A stretch of DNA of 24,760 nt from JAJDFU01 sp964640855 (GCA_964640855.1 CAZXIX010000065.1:1-24760); one strand, 5' to 3'; shown: positions 15,677 through 23,696, counted from the first letter of the stretch. The notes: generated by a model from the sequence alone, not told the origin. Translations and numbers: made by a program.

Positions 15677-16468
15677 TTACCAGGTTTGGCCCGATCCCGT
15701 GGAGACCTGGATCTGAATCTGATCTGAATAAGTGGATCGGAAGATCTGAATCAGCGAATCCACCTTTCCCAGGTCGCCCGGGCTTTCTCTCAGGAAGGTT
15801 AACGTTTGAATACCTTCAATCTCCTGCTCCGGGAAACTGACCTGTTGGTTTTCCCTGCCGCTCAATTGGAAATAACCGTAATAACCCGGCGATAGCTCAA
15901 TGGGCTCGGTAAGAGCATTCAGTTGGGATGCAAAAGCTTCCAGGGCCTCTTCCCCAGACTGGTCTTGGGCGCTGATATAACCCCACAAGGCCGACTCGGG
16001 GATGCGAAGCAACTCCTCTCGGCCGATCACCAATCCATTCAGGTTTTTCCCGGAAAGGAGGATGGAGGCCGGCGAAAGATCGAGAAGAAGATTGTTTTCG
16101 GCGATATCCAGTAAATTGATTCTCAGGCTATACAAACCCGGGCTTAGATTGCCGAAGTTAACGCGGCTGACGGTACCTCGATTGCCGGGTTGGCAATCCT
16201 CCGCATCGATCAATTCATTGACTTCGATGAAAAGAAGGTTCCCGGTCCTTCTGAAACTCAGGTCGAGTTCCTGGTTGGGGCATTCCAGATCTTTTACAGT
16301 CTTAAACAGGATTTCCATGCTACGGGAGGGGCCCTCCAACTGTTCCCAGGCTTCCACCGCAAACTCATCGTCCAGATCGGCCACAATGACCAGGTCATTC
16401 AGGTTGTTGGAGCACGCATTCAGCGTGAAGAGAAGAACCAGACCTGGAATAATTTTTCGCAATCCCAT
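15677..16468 (-). CDS. Putative lipoprotein, function unknown
   Basis: 263 aa from the ATG at 16468 (MGLRKIIPGLVLLFTLNAC), with a classical lipobox and Cys19. Another ATG at 16489 would add MFQFLRI, and the frame continues to a GTG at 16543; the shorter form gives the best signal peptide. The mature part is acidic, with two further cysteines (ECPNQ and EDCQPG) that could form a disulfide, and beta-type segments such as GLYSLRINLLD and GYYGYFQLSG. I recognise no family. It follows the OmpA-type gene on the same strand by 134 bp and may share its transcript. Its stop is 11 bp from the stop of the NrtR-type gene. Confidence 0.75.
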   Translation of the reverse strand: MGLRKIIPGLVLLFTLNACSNNLNDLVIVADLDDEFAVEAWEQLEGPSRSMEILFKTVKDLECPNQELDLSFRRTGNLLFIEVNELIDAEDCQPGNRGTVSRVNFGNLSPGLYSLRINLLDIAENNLLLDLSPASILLSGKNLNGLVIGREELLRIPESALWGYISAQDQSGEEALEAFASQLNALTEPIELSPGYYGYFQLSGRENQQVSFPEQEIEGIQTLTFLRESPGDLGKVDSLIQIFRSTYSDQIQIQVSTGSGQTW

Positions 16469-16602
16469 TATCCGCAAAAATTGGAACATCCAATGAACGC
16501 TTAAAATATTGGAACGCTGCCTGAAGCCGGCTCTTTTCCACACAGGGAAATTACGAATCTTTTCAGGAATGGATCGGCAGGCGGAAATTTGAAAACATAT
16601 TG

Positions 16603-17688
16603 TTATTTTAATGTTCCGTCATTGAGTATTCGGATTTCCACGCGTCGATTCAGCTGGGCTTCATCCGAGTTGCTTGGATTTTTGTACCGCATTTGCCAGT
16701 TGCCAAATCCTTTGTATCGAAGTCGGAAAGGGGGGATACCGTTTTTGACCAGGTGGTTGTACACCATCCGGGCCCTCAGGACCGATAATTCATATTGCCA
16801 GGAATTTCGGGAAACTTGTTCGTTACCCGGGACATTGACATGTCCGTCTATTTCGATACTTACACCCGGATTGTAGCGCATGAAGTAAACCAGCTTATCC
16901 AATTCCGGTTCGGAGCTTTCGATCAGGATGGGCGTGTTGCTTACGAAGTAGAGTTTTTCGATCTCGATCACTTCTCCGGTATGGATCTGGCGCAGGGGGA
17001 TCAACACCAGCGTATCCGGCAAGGATAGTTCAGGTTTGACCAGGCAACTGTTGAAATAATATTGGAGAGCAAACCCGCCCAGCGATACGATCCCCCGATC
17101 CGGGAGGAGGACCTCAAAGCGACCCAGGGAATCGGTCGATAGGGTGTCTCGGAGGCCTCTGGTGGTAGCGACGATGCTGCCCGGAATGCCCTCCCGGCTC
17201 TGATCGTCGATCAGTCTGCCCTTGATAGAAATGGCTCTTCCTTTTTTGATAAACGCAACGGTCACTCGTCGGTTTCGGGCTCGACCCTCTTCCGTCAGAT
17301 TGGGATTGATCGGGGCGGATTCTCCAAAGAAAAGGACCCGGACGAGAGAATCCGGAACTCCCAGTTGGATCAGTCTTTCCCGGGTGCTGCGAGCTCGCTG
17401 TTCGGAAAGGTGATCGTTGCCGGAGTCGTCTCCCACGGCATCCGTATGGCCTTCGACCAAAACCTGGAGAAGGTCGGGCTGATCCCGATACCATTTTGCC
17501 GAGGCAGCCAGAATACTGTCGGCCGTGGGGGTAAGATGTGCCTGGCCAAAATCGAAATGGATGACAGCCTGGCGTTCCACAAAAACGGTATCCAAAAGCC
17601 GGGCCTGGCCGGAAAGCCAGGTCGGGATCAACAAGACCAGGAATACCCAGCCATTTTTGAAGAGGAAGTCGGGCCAAGTCATCGTCAT
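16603..17688 (-). CDS. Secreted protein with two OmpA domains flanking a CarboxypepD-like domain
   Basis: 361 aa. A signal peptide (WVFLVLLIPTWLSGQA, about 14-29) precedes the first OmpA-C domain (about 40-146). That copy keeps the peptidoglycan-contacting Asp83 in VEGHTDAVG, Arg98 in LSEQRAR and the RARNRRVTVAF end. A short carboxypeptidase-regulatory-like beta domain follows (about 155-215, IKGRLIDDQSREGIPG...STDSLGRFEVLLPDRG). The second OmpA domain (about 243-355) has DGHVNVPG, so the Asp is replaced by Asn285, while LSVLRAR (Arg305) and LNRRVEIRIL remain. It is likely periplasmic or outer-membrane associated and binds peptidoglycan through at least the first domain. An ATG two codons in is an alternative start. 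Confidence 0.88.
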   Translation of the reverse strand: MTMTWPDFLFKNGWVFLVLLIPTWLSGQARLLDTVFVERQAVIHFDFGQAHLTPTADSILAASAKWYRDQPDLLQVLVEGHTDAVGDDSGNDHLSEQRARSTRERLIQLGVPDSLVRVLFFGESAPINPNLTEEGRARNRRVTVAFIKKGRAISIKGRLIDDQSREGIPGSIVATTRGLRDTLSTDSLGRFEVLLPDRGIVSLGGFALQYYFNSCLVKPELSLPDTLVLIPLRQIHTGEVIEIEKLYFVSNTPILIESSEPELDKLVYFMRYNPGVSIEIDGHVNVPGNEQVSRNSWQYELSVLRARMVYNHLVKNGIPPFRLRYKGFGNWQMRYKNPSNSDEAQLNRRVEIRILNDGTLK

Positions 17689-17893
17689 GGTGCTACGCTA
17701 AAGTGTAAAATAAAGAACGAATAGCTACTAATTCTTGTTTTGGCATTTGGTAAGGGCAGAATTGAAAGGCCTTTTCCAAAGGAAACGGAGGAAGCTGGAA
17801 TGCGGCTAGGAGAAAAACCGGAAAAATTGCAAAAAAGAGACCTTCTCACTGGCGCCGGCAAGCCATTATGTCGGTTTTACTAAATGGGAAATA

Positions 17894-17901
17894 GGCTATC
17901 T
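17894..17901 (+). promoter_or_regulatory. Promoter-like box directly upstream of lepA
   Basis: TATCTTTA matches TAnnTTTG except for the last base and ends only nine bases before the ATG at 17911. If used, transcription would begin at or next to the start codon, giving a leaderless or nearly leaderless message, and it would rule out the upstream in-frame ATG at 17884. Confidence 0.4.
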
Positions 17902-17910
17902 TTACGATCT

Positions 17911-19701
17911 ATGAATCTGATTCGAAATTTTTGTGTCATTGCTCATATCGATCATGGAAAGAGCACGCTTTCCGATCGACTGCTGGAGCATACGCAGACC
18001 ATCGAGGAGCGGTCTATGGTTGACCAGGCATTGGACAACATGGACCTCGAGCGGGAGAGGGGCATCACCATCAAAAGCCATGCCATCCAGATGTATTACA
18101 ACCATATGGATGGAGAAAGGTATACTTTCAACATGATCGATACCCCCGGACATGTGGATTTCTCCTATGAGGTTTCCCGGTCCATTGCCGCTTGCGAGGG
18201 AGCCCTGCTGCTGGTAGATGCTTCGCAGGGCATACAAGCCCAAACGATTTCCAACCTGTATCTGGCTATTGAGCACGATCTGGAGATCATACCCATCCTC
18301 AACAAGGTGGATATGGAGAGCGCGATGGTCGAGGAAGTGTCCGAACAGATCATAGATCTGATCGGCTGCAACCGGGAGGAAATCATCCTCGCCAGCGGTA
18401 AGACAGGCCTCGGTGTAAATGAGATCCTGGCAGCTATCGTCGAACGCATTCCGCCGCCCACCGGTGATCCGGATGCGCCTCTGCAGGCTCTGATTTTCGA
18501 TTCCTTTTTTAATCCCTATCGCGGAGTGGTCGCCTACTTCCGGATTTTCAACGGAAAACTTAAAAAGGGAGATCAGATCCGTTTTTTTCACACCGGCAAC
18601 GACTACGAGGCCGACGAGATCGGCATCCTACAGATCAACCAGGTAGAAAAGAAGGAGTTGTTCTGCGGTGACGTAGGCTATGTCATCACCGGGATCAAGG
18701 AATCCACAGAAATCAAAGTCGGGGATACCATCACCTCGGCCGAGCGTCCTTGCGGAGAGCCCATACATGGATTCGAAGATGTCAAACCCATGGTTTTCGC
18801 AGGTATATTCCCGATCGATAACGATGATTTTGAGGATCTGAGGGACAGTCTCGAGAAGCTGCAGCTGAACGACGCGTCCCTGGTTTTCGAACCGGAGACC
18901 TCCGCTGCTCTCGGGTTCGGCTTTCGATGCGGATTCCTGGGGATGCTCCACCTGGAAATTGTACAGGAGCGCCTGCAGCGGGAATTCGATATGGACGTGA
19001 TTACGACCATACCCAACGTATCCTACCAGGCTTACACGAAAAAAGGGGAACAGCTGGAAGTTCGCACCCCGGCCGAGCTCCCTGACCCCACCCTCTTAGA
19101 TCGGGTCGAGGAGCCCTTTATTTCTGCCCAGATCATAACCAAACCCGAATACATTGGGGCCATCATGACTCTGGCTATGGAGAAAAGAGGCATTATGACC
19201 CGGCAGACCTATCTGACCGAGGATCGGGTCGAGCTTCAATTTGACTTGCCCCTTGCAGAGATCGTTTTCGATTTCTATGATCGTTTGAAGTCGATTTCCC
19301 GGGGCTATGCTTCTTTTGACTACCAGCCGGACAATTACAGGGCTTCCGATCTGGTCAAGCTGGATATCAAACTCAATGGCGACCCCGTCGACGCCTTATC
19401 CGCTCTGGTACACCGGGAAAAGGCGGAGGCCTTTGGGCGAAAGATCTGCAAGCGGCTCAAGGAACTGCTTCCCCGCCAGCAATTCATGATCGCTATTCAA
19501 GCGGCAATCGGCGCCAAGATCATCGCCCGGGAGACCATTTCGGCCCTTCGCAAAGATGTCACAGCCAAGTGTTACGGAGGGGATATTACCCGAAAAAGGA
19601 AACTTCTCGAAAAGCAAAAGAAAGGCAAGAAGCGAATGAGGCAGATCGGAAACGTCGAAGTACCCCAAAAAGCTTTTCTGGACGTGCTCAAATTGGAGTA
19701 G
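17911..19701 (+). CDS. lepA: Elongation factor 4 (LepA), ribosome-associated GTPase
   Basis: 596 aa from the ATG at 17911 (MNLIRNFCVIAHIDHGKST), which matches the usual LepA N-terminus; an ATG at 17884 adds nine unlike residues. GTPase motifs are present: G1 AHIDHGKST, G2 region RGITIKS, G3 DTPGHVDF and G4 NKVD. Then come the domain II barrel, EF-G-like domains III and V (FRCGFLGMLHLEIVQERL and EPFISAQIITKPEYIGAIM) and the lysine-rich LepA C-terminal domain (CYGGDITRKRKLLEKQKKGKKRMRQIG in short pieces). It acts on stalled ribosomes. The gene is full length, single and intact. Confidence 0.97.
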   Translation: MNLIRNFCVIAHIDHGKSTLSDRLLEHTQTIEERSMVDQALDNMDLERERGITIKSHAIQMYYNHMDGERYTFNMIDTPGHVDFSYEVSRSIAACEGALLLVDASQGIQAQTISNLYLAIEHDLEIIPILNKVDMESAMVEEVSEQIIDLIGCNREEIILASGKTGLGVNEILAAIVERIPPPTGDPDAPLQALIFDSFFNPYRGVVAYFRIFNGKLKKGDQIRFFHTGNDYEADEIGILQINQVEKKELFCGDVGYVITGIKESTEIKVGDTITSAERPCGEPIHGFEDVKPMVFAGIFPIDNDDFEDLRDSLEKLQLNDASLVFEPETSAALGFGFRCGFLGMLHLEIVQERLQREFDMDVITTIPNVSYQAYTKKGEQLEVRTPAELPDPTLLDRVEEPFISAQIITKPEYIGAIMTLAMEKRGIMTRQTYLTEDRVELQFDLPLAEIVFDFYDRLKSISRGYASFDYQPDNYRASDLVKLDIKLNGDPVDALSALVHREKAEAFGRKICKRLKELLPRQQFMIAIQAAIGAKIIARETISALRKDVTAKCYGGDITRKRKLLEKQKKGKKRMRQIGNVEVPQKAFLDVLKLE

Positions 19702-19706
19702 CGAGC

Positions 19707-19723
19707 ATCCCGGGGCCCGGGAT
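19707..19723 (+). terminator. Hairpin just after lepA
   Basis: ATCCCGGG and CCCGGGAT are perfect arms around one G, starting six bases after the lepA stop. The following ATTTCC is only weakly T-rich, so efficiency as an intrinsic terminator is uncertain. Confidence 0.4.
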
Positions 19724-19874
19724 ATTTCCAATCTTGTCTTCGGGCACAAAACCGGGTTCTTCCCCTTGTACAGGGAATGCCGTTCGGCGTCCACAAACCA
19801 TCTTTCATCCAGGTAAAGAAGCCTGGCTCAATCGCTAAGGGAAAATATCATGGAATCATGCTGATGGGCAGCGA

Positions 19875-19970
19875 TCAATACCTTCTGCTTCGCAAATCCT
19901 TGGCATTGGAAGCGAGGATGACGATGCCTGCAACGGCAAAGGAACATACAGCAATGATCAGAATTAGCAT
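19875..19970 (-). CDS. Candidate 31-aa single-pass membrane peptide
   Basis: From the ATG at 19970 the minus strand encodes 31 residues: a 21-residue hydrophobic helix (MLILIIAVCSFAVAGIVILA, then S), then a short charged tail NAKDLRSRRY and TGA. The sharp split between membrane helix and basic tail is what a real small membrane protein would show, with the C-terminus predicted in the cytoplasm. There is no consensus promoter; TTG is followed by TATCATTC 17 nt later upstream. It is not a family I recognise, and it could be a chance frame in a non-coding region. Confidence 0.35.
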   Translation of the reverse strand: MLILIIAVCSFAVAGIVILASNAKDLRSRRY

Positions 19971-20123
19971 AGCCTAGAGTTGATTTTTCGAATGATACAA
20001 TGTTGAAAATCCAACTTGGCTTTCAGGGCGCTTAAATATCCCGATTTGACGATTGAATTCCTAATAATAACAGGCCTTTTTGGTCCGGATAAAACCCGCC
20101 TTTTCAAACGTTTAGGGAACGGC

Positions 20124-20915
20124 TCATATTTCCAGGGAAGCGTTCGCGCACAAGCGGGAAACGGTTGGATGTTCGCTGCCGCCTAAAGGCTCCAAAGTAA
20201 CGTTTACGCTCTCTGCATGGGCAATGTATTTTACCTCCTGCACACCGTTTTTTTCCGGGTCAATTAATCCCATGTTGACCATAACACCCTCTACGTCGGC
20301 CCAAACCTGATATTGCTGGCCTTTCGGAGGGGGGGGCATACCTTGGGGACTGAACAGGACTTTTTTGGCGTGTTCGTTCCAAAAAACCAAAGCGGTAGCC
20401 TTGGGGCTAACGGACGACCCCTTGAGTCGCACCGGTTGCGTATCGGGCGCGTGCAGGAAGGCAAATACCTTTTGCTTTTGGTGGAAGCTCTCCTTCTCTT
20501 CCTCGCAGGCCTTGATCAGGCGGTAATTTTCACTTTGCAAGCTGGAAATCATTTGCTGGGCAGAACGGTTTTGGAACAGCAGGAAAAGACTCCAAAGCAG
20601 GAAAAGAATACTGGCTGCCAAGGTGAGGTTGGGGAAAAGAGAAGGGGCCCGGGCAGGTTGAATGGAATTGTTCAGGGCGTCCGTACCTGAGAGACCGTCT
20701 ACCCTTTTCATAACCTTTCTTTTTAGACCGGGAGGCGGCGGGATGGAGTGTTGCGCAGCGTATTGTTCCAGTGCTTTGTGAAGGTTGTCAATCTCTTTCT
20801 GGATATCCGGATATTGAGCAGCCATCTCCTCTACCATACGGGTTTCTTCAGGAGAGGTCAATCCCAGTACATACATCTCTAAAATCCCGGATTCAAATAT
20901 TTCTTCCCTATTCAT
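20124..20915 (-). CDS. RskA-type membrane anti-sigma factor
   Basis: 263 aa. The N-terminal cytoplasmic part (1-70: ILEMYVLGLTSPEETRMVEE, then YPDIQKEIDNL) is the sigma-binding region typical of the RskA group, without a zinc HxxxCxxC motif. One membrane helix lies at about 97-115 (LTLAASILFLLWSLFLLF), followed by a coiled-coil-like stretch (115-150). The extracytoplasmic RskA domain (about 155-263) has ATALVFWNEHAKKVLFS, PPPKGQQYQVWA and GSEHPTVSR. It should hold the adjacent ECF sigma factor inactive until proteolysis. The sigma gene is 22 bp upstream on the same strand. A run of eight C (20329-20336) encodes part of PPPP and could be prone to slippage. Confidence 0.9.
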   Translation of the reverse strand: MNREEIFESGILEMYVLGLTSPEETRMVEEMAAQYPDIQKEIDNLHKALEQYAAQHSIPPPPGLKRKVMKRVDGLSGTDALNNSIQPARAPSLFPNLTLAASILFLLWSLFLLFQNRSAQQMISSLQSENYRLIKACEEEKESFHQKQKVFAFLHAPDTQPVRLKGSSVSPKATALVFWNEHAKKVLFSPQGMPPPPKGQQYQVWADVEGVMVNMGLIDPEKNGVQEVKYIAHAESVNVTLEPLGGSEHPTVSRLCANASLEI

Positions 20916-20937
20916 AGTCGCCTGTCGTAAATCCTAA

Positions 20938-21543
20938 TCAAGGAATAAGTACGGTGAAAATCAGCAACCCGCCCAAGTGGAGGCTCTGGTCGTCAAATAA
21001 AGCTCGCAATTTCTGCATCGCCAAGCGGATTCTGGACTTAACGGTTCCCAAAGGGATATCGAGTTTTTCATGCACTTCTTTGTGGGTTAGCCCCTGGAAA
21101 TAGACCAGATCGATTACTTCCTTCTGGTTTTTTTCCAATCCATTCACGATTCCCCTAAGGCCGATGGTATCCACTTCCGGCGTCCAGTAATGCCCGTTCA
21201 ATTCGGGATTTTCCCATTGGTTCTGCGTATTCACCCGCTTTTCGCGTTTGAAGGAAGCCGTTCTGGTTCGGTCAATGGCTATCCGGCGGGTAATATTCAG
21301 CAACCAGGTGAATATGGTCCCTTTACCAGGATCATATTGATTCCGATGCTGCCAAACCTTTATGAAAGTGTCTTGGATGGCATCTTCTGCCAGGGCCTCG
21401 GATCCCAGGATTCGAAAAGCAACTCCAAACAAGGTTGGGGAAAAGTGATCGTAAAAATAAGCAATGGCTTTGCCGGGATCCCGTTGCAAGAGATTACAGA
21501 ATTCCTCGTTTTTCTGAATTCGAGTTCCGGATTTGGCAGCCAT
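20938..21543 (-). CDS. ECF RNA polymerase sigma factor, SigK-like
   Basis: 201 aa from the ATG at 21543; the frame extends to a TTG at 21576, a less likely start. Sigma region 2 (about 25-95) has YDHFSPTLFGVAFRIL, AEDAIQDTFIKVWQ and GTIFTWLLNITRRIAIDRTR. Region 4 (about 135-183) has LEKNQKEVIDLVYFQGLTHKEV and PLGTVKSRIRLAMQKLR. The C-terminus ends in an unusual hydrophobic tail GGLLIFTVLIP (191-201). It would direct RNA polymerase to a small regulon and be controlled by the RskA-type protein encoded 22 bp downstream. The divergent fasciclin gene is a plausible target. GGAAC (minus strand, 21580-21584) with GATAC 16 nt on could be an autoregulated promoter. Confidence 0.92.
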   Translation of the reverse strand: MAAKSGTRIQKNEEFCNLLQRDPGKAIAYFYDHFSPTLFGVAFRILGSEALAEDAIQDTFIKVWQHRNQYDPGKGTIFTWLLNITRRIAIDRTRTASFKREKRVNTQNQWENPELNGHYWTPEVDTIGLRGIVNGLEKNQKEVIDLVYFQGLTHKEVHEKLDIPLGTVKSRIRLAMQKLRALFDDQSLHLGGLLIFTVLIP

Positions 21544-21579
21544 GCAGATTTTTTTGGGAAGTATCAAGCCTCTCAAAGC

Positions 21580-21620
21580 TCGTTCCGGTTCATGAACAAC
21601 CGCTTACAGACATGGTTCAA
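21580..21620. promoter_or_regulatory. Palindrome and repeated GAAC motifs in the sigma/fasciclin divergent region
   Basis: GTTCATGAAC (21588-21597) is a perfect 10-bp palindrome carrying GAAC on both strands. The minus strand also has GGAAC just before the sigma gene and a second TGAACC 27 bp away. GAAC-type cores are common in ECF sigma -35 elements, so these are candidate binding sites for the adjacent sigma factor. No matching -10 is clear for the plus strand. Confidence 0.3.
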
Positions 21621-21700
21621 AAACTTTTTTTCCCAATCAGTGATCCAAAAGGGGAGGTTACTGCGTATGTATCATATTCAATCACCAAACCATACTTATC

Positions 21701-22216
21701 ATGCGTAAGCTAATTTTCGCATTCCTGACTGTAACCCTTTTTGCCGGAGTCGCTTCTGCTCAAATGGACAAAGATGTCGTTGACATTGCCATCAGCTCTG
21801 AAGATCACACCACTTTGGTCGCCGCAGTAAAAGCTGCTGACCTGGTCGGTACTCTGAAAGGAGAAGGTCCTTTCACCGTTTTTGCGCCGACAAATGCTGC
21901 TTTCGACGCTCTCCCTGAGGGAACGGTAGCTTCTTTGCTCGAGCCCGAAAACAAGGAGAAACTGCAGGCCGTACTGACCTATCACGTCGTTGCCGGCAAG
22001 ATCAACGCTGCCGACGTAGTGAAAGCCATCAAAGAAGGCGAGGGCGAAGCTACTCTGACTACTGTGCAAGGACAGGAACTGAACGCCTACATGAAAGGCA
22101 AGAATGTATACCTGAGAGATGCCAACGGCAATTCTGCTAAGGTAACAGCTACTGATCTGAATGGATCAAACGGTACCATTCACGTTATCGATGCCGTGAT
22201 TTTGCCGAAAAGCTAA
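21701..22216 (+). CDS. Secreted fasciclin (FAS1) domain protein
   Basis: 171 aa with a clear signal peptide (MRKLIFAFLTVTLFAGVASA, cleavage before Q21). The single FAS1 domain fills the rest: GPFTVFAPTNAAFDALPEGT is the H1 motif, YHVVAGK the YH motif and GTIHVIDAVILPKS the H2/end. Single-domain secreted FAS1 proteins include mycobacterial MPT70/MPB70; many act in adhesion or are induced by envelope signals. It is divergent from an ECF sigma/RskA pair, as those mycobacterial genes neighbour sigK-rskA. Codon use and composition (many Ala, Lys, Glu) suggest high expression. A strong bidirectional terminator follows 22 bp after the stop. Confidence 0.93.
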   Translation: MRKLIFAFLTVTLFAGVASAQMDKDVVDIAISSEDHTTLVAAVKAADLVGTLKGEGPFTVFAPTNAAFDALPEGTVASLLEPENKEKLQAVLTYHVVAGKINAADVVKAIKEGEGEATLTTVQGQELNAYMKGKNVYLRDANGNSAKVTATDLNGSNGTIHVIDAVILPKS

Positions 22217-22237
22217 TTGCGATCGATCTCATTCTTT

Positions 22238-22273
22238 AAAAGGTCCGGGAATTTTTTTCCCGGACCTTTTTTT
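22238..22273. terminator. Strong bidirectional terminator between fasciclin and phosphoesterase genes
   Basis: AAAAGGTCCGGGAA (22238-22251) pairs perfectly over 14 bp with TTCCCGGACCTTTT (22257-22270) around five T; seven T end the plus strand side. It serves both convergent genes: the minus-strand stop codon (22272-22274) overlaps its right edge. Confidence 0.88.
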
Positions 22274-23501
22274 ATTCCGACTCCAATTCGATGCAGGTGA
22301 TTTCGGGGAGGATACCCACGCGGCCGGGATAGCCAATGAAGCCCAATCCTCGATTTACATACAGATGCTGCTTGCCCCTTTGATAAAGACCTGCCCATTG
22401 GTCATACATGTATTTGATCGGACTCCATTTGATCCATCCCGGGATTTCAACGCCAAACTGCATGCCATGGGTATGGCCGGAAAAGGTGATGTCGATTTCG
22501 GGAAATTGAGGCAGCACCTCGAATTCCCAATGGGAAGGATCGTGAGACAGCAGCAGTCTAAGGACTACATCCTCGTCGCATCCGGCACAAGCTTTTTGCA
22601 GGTCTCCATACTTGGGAAAGCGGGCTTTGGCCGAAAAATTCTCTACCCCTATGACGGCCAATTTTGTACCATCGATTTCCAGAATACGATGCTCGTTGTT
22701 GAGCAGGTCCCAACCCAGGCGCCGATGGGTTTCCAGCATTTCCTGAAAGTTGGCTTCCTTGGCCTGGCGACTGGGCCATTTCCTGTAATCGCCGTAATCG
22801 TGATTCCCCAAGACCGAATACACTCCGTGCCGCGCCTTTATTTTATCGAATACATCGAGAAAATCCCTTACTTCCGCAGTTTCATTATTGACAAGGTCCC
22901 CGGTGAAGAAGACCAGGTCCGGGTCGAGATCGTTGATCATTTGGATAGCCCCTCTTACCGGTTCCTTGAAGGTGAAACTACCCGAATGGATGTCTGAGAT
23001 CTGAACGATCCTCAACCCTTGCAAGGCAGAGGGAAGATTGGGAATCCGTATGGTGGAGCGAAAAACTTTGTACCGGTATGGATTTCGGATCATCCCGTAT
23101 ACCAGGGCCACAAAAGGAACGCCTCCCAGAAGTATTCCGGTAGTGGAAAGAAATCGGGATCGGGACAGGTCGAATTTCGCGTCCTGAGAGAAAGCCTGAT
23201 AAATCCAGGTAACCCCCCTTCGGAGGTCATCGATCAAAAACAGGGGTAAAGCGAGAACCTTGAAAAGGTATAATCCGATAATGAAGGCCCGCGTAAAGGA
23301 AATAAAAGGATGGGGGCGCCCGGTATCCGGAAGGAAATACTCCAGCAGAAAAAAGCCGACCGCCAAAACCGGGATGGACCAAAATACTATGGACAAGCCC
23401 TGCCGCCAGGAAGGGGACAAACCCTGAATCATAAGCCGGAAGGCCTGGAATACATACACATCCAGGGCAAACAGAGCAGCAAAGAGAATTATCCAGCGCA
23501 T
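22272..23501 (-). CDS. Membrane-anchored calcineurin-like metallophosphoesterase
   Basis: 409 aa from the ATG at 23501 (MRWIILFAALF); the open frame extends to 23624 but the extra residues are not membrane-like. Four hydrophobic segments (about 4-22, 33-53, 70-90, 120-137) precede the catalytic domain (about 163-405). Dinuclear metal motifs are complete: Asp170 and His172 (ISDIHSG), Asp202 (FFTGDLVNN), Asn233-His234 (LGNHDYGDY), His320 (LLLSHDPSHW) and His343/His345 (SGHTHGMQFG). This resembles the YkuE/YaeI group, some of which cleave lipid-linked pyrophosphates such as UDP-diacylglucosamine, but the substrate here is not determinable. It is divergent from kdsA. Confidence 0.88.
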   Translation of the reverse strand: MRWIILFAALFALDVYVFQAFRLMIQGLSPSWRQGLSIVFWSIPVLAVGFFLLEYFLPDTGRPHPFISFTRAFIIGLYLFKVLALPLFLIDDLRRGVTWIYQAFSQDAKFDLSRSRFLSTTGILLGGVPFVALVYGMIRNPYRYKVFRSTIRIPNLPSALQGLRIVQISDIHSGSFTFKEPVRGAIQMINDLDPDLVFFTGDLVNNETAEVRDFLDVFDKIKARHGVYSVLGNHDYGDYRKWPSRQAKEANFQEMLETHRRLGWDLLNNEHRILEIDGTKLAVIGVENFSAKARFPKYGDLQKACAGCDEDVVLRLLLSHDPSHWEFEVLPQFPEIDITFSGHTHGMQFGVEIPGWIKWSPIKYMYDQWAGLYQRGKQHLYVNRGLGFIGYPGRVGILPEITCIELESE

Positions 23502-23585
23502 AAACTCGACCTTTTTTACAAATACAATGGAATGCACACAATTTCCAGGCTCCAATTGTTCGACCCAGCCAAAAAGTACCCGGCC

Positions 23586-23593
23586 CAAAGATA
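23586..23593 (-). promoter_or_regulatory. TAnnTTTG promoter core for the metallophosphoesterase
   Basis: The minus strand reads TATCTTTG, an exact consensus match, 85 nt upstream of the ATG at 23501, giving a longer leader than other genes here. No TTG lies at -33. Its use would confirm that the frame upstream of 23501 is untranslated. Confidence 0.4.
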
Positions 23594-23669
23594 CGTTCTC
23601 CGGCACTGACGGCATCCTTCCCATACAGCCTTAATCAAACCCCGAGCCGGGCAGTCCCTCAAAAGGCTT

Positions 23670-23677
23670 TATCTTGC
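23670..23677 (+). promoter_or_regulatory. Weak promoter-like box upstream of kdsA
   Basis: TATCTTGC resembles TAnnTTTG (two mismatches) and ends 19 bases before the kdsA ATG. It supports the ATG at 23697 over the TTG at 23679. Confidence 0.25.
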
Positions 23678-23696
23678 GTTGGCCAAAAAATACGGT

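Larger units (their letters stand above)
19702..20123. other. Intergenic stretch between lepA and the anti-sigma gene
   Basis: Apart from the hairpin after lepA and the candidate 31-aa membrane peptide on the minus strand, I see nothing supported. A 66-codon plus-strand open frame (19777-19977) overlaps the small peptide in antisense and has no recognisable features. No clear terminator follows the anti-sigma gene. Confidence 0.4.

Noticed and set aside
19777..19977. 66-codon plus-strand frame after lepA
   Set aside because: No motif or promoter, and it overlaps the more protein-like 31-codon minus-strand frame.
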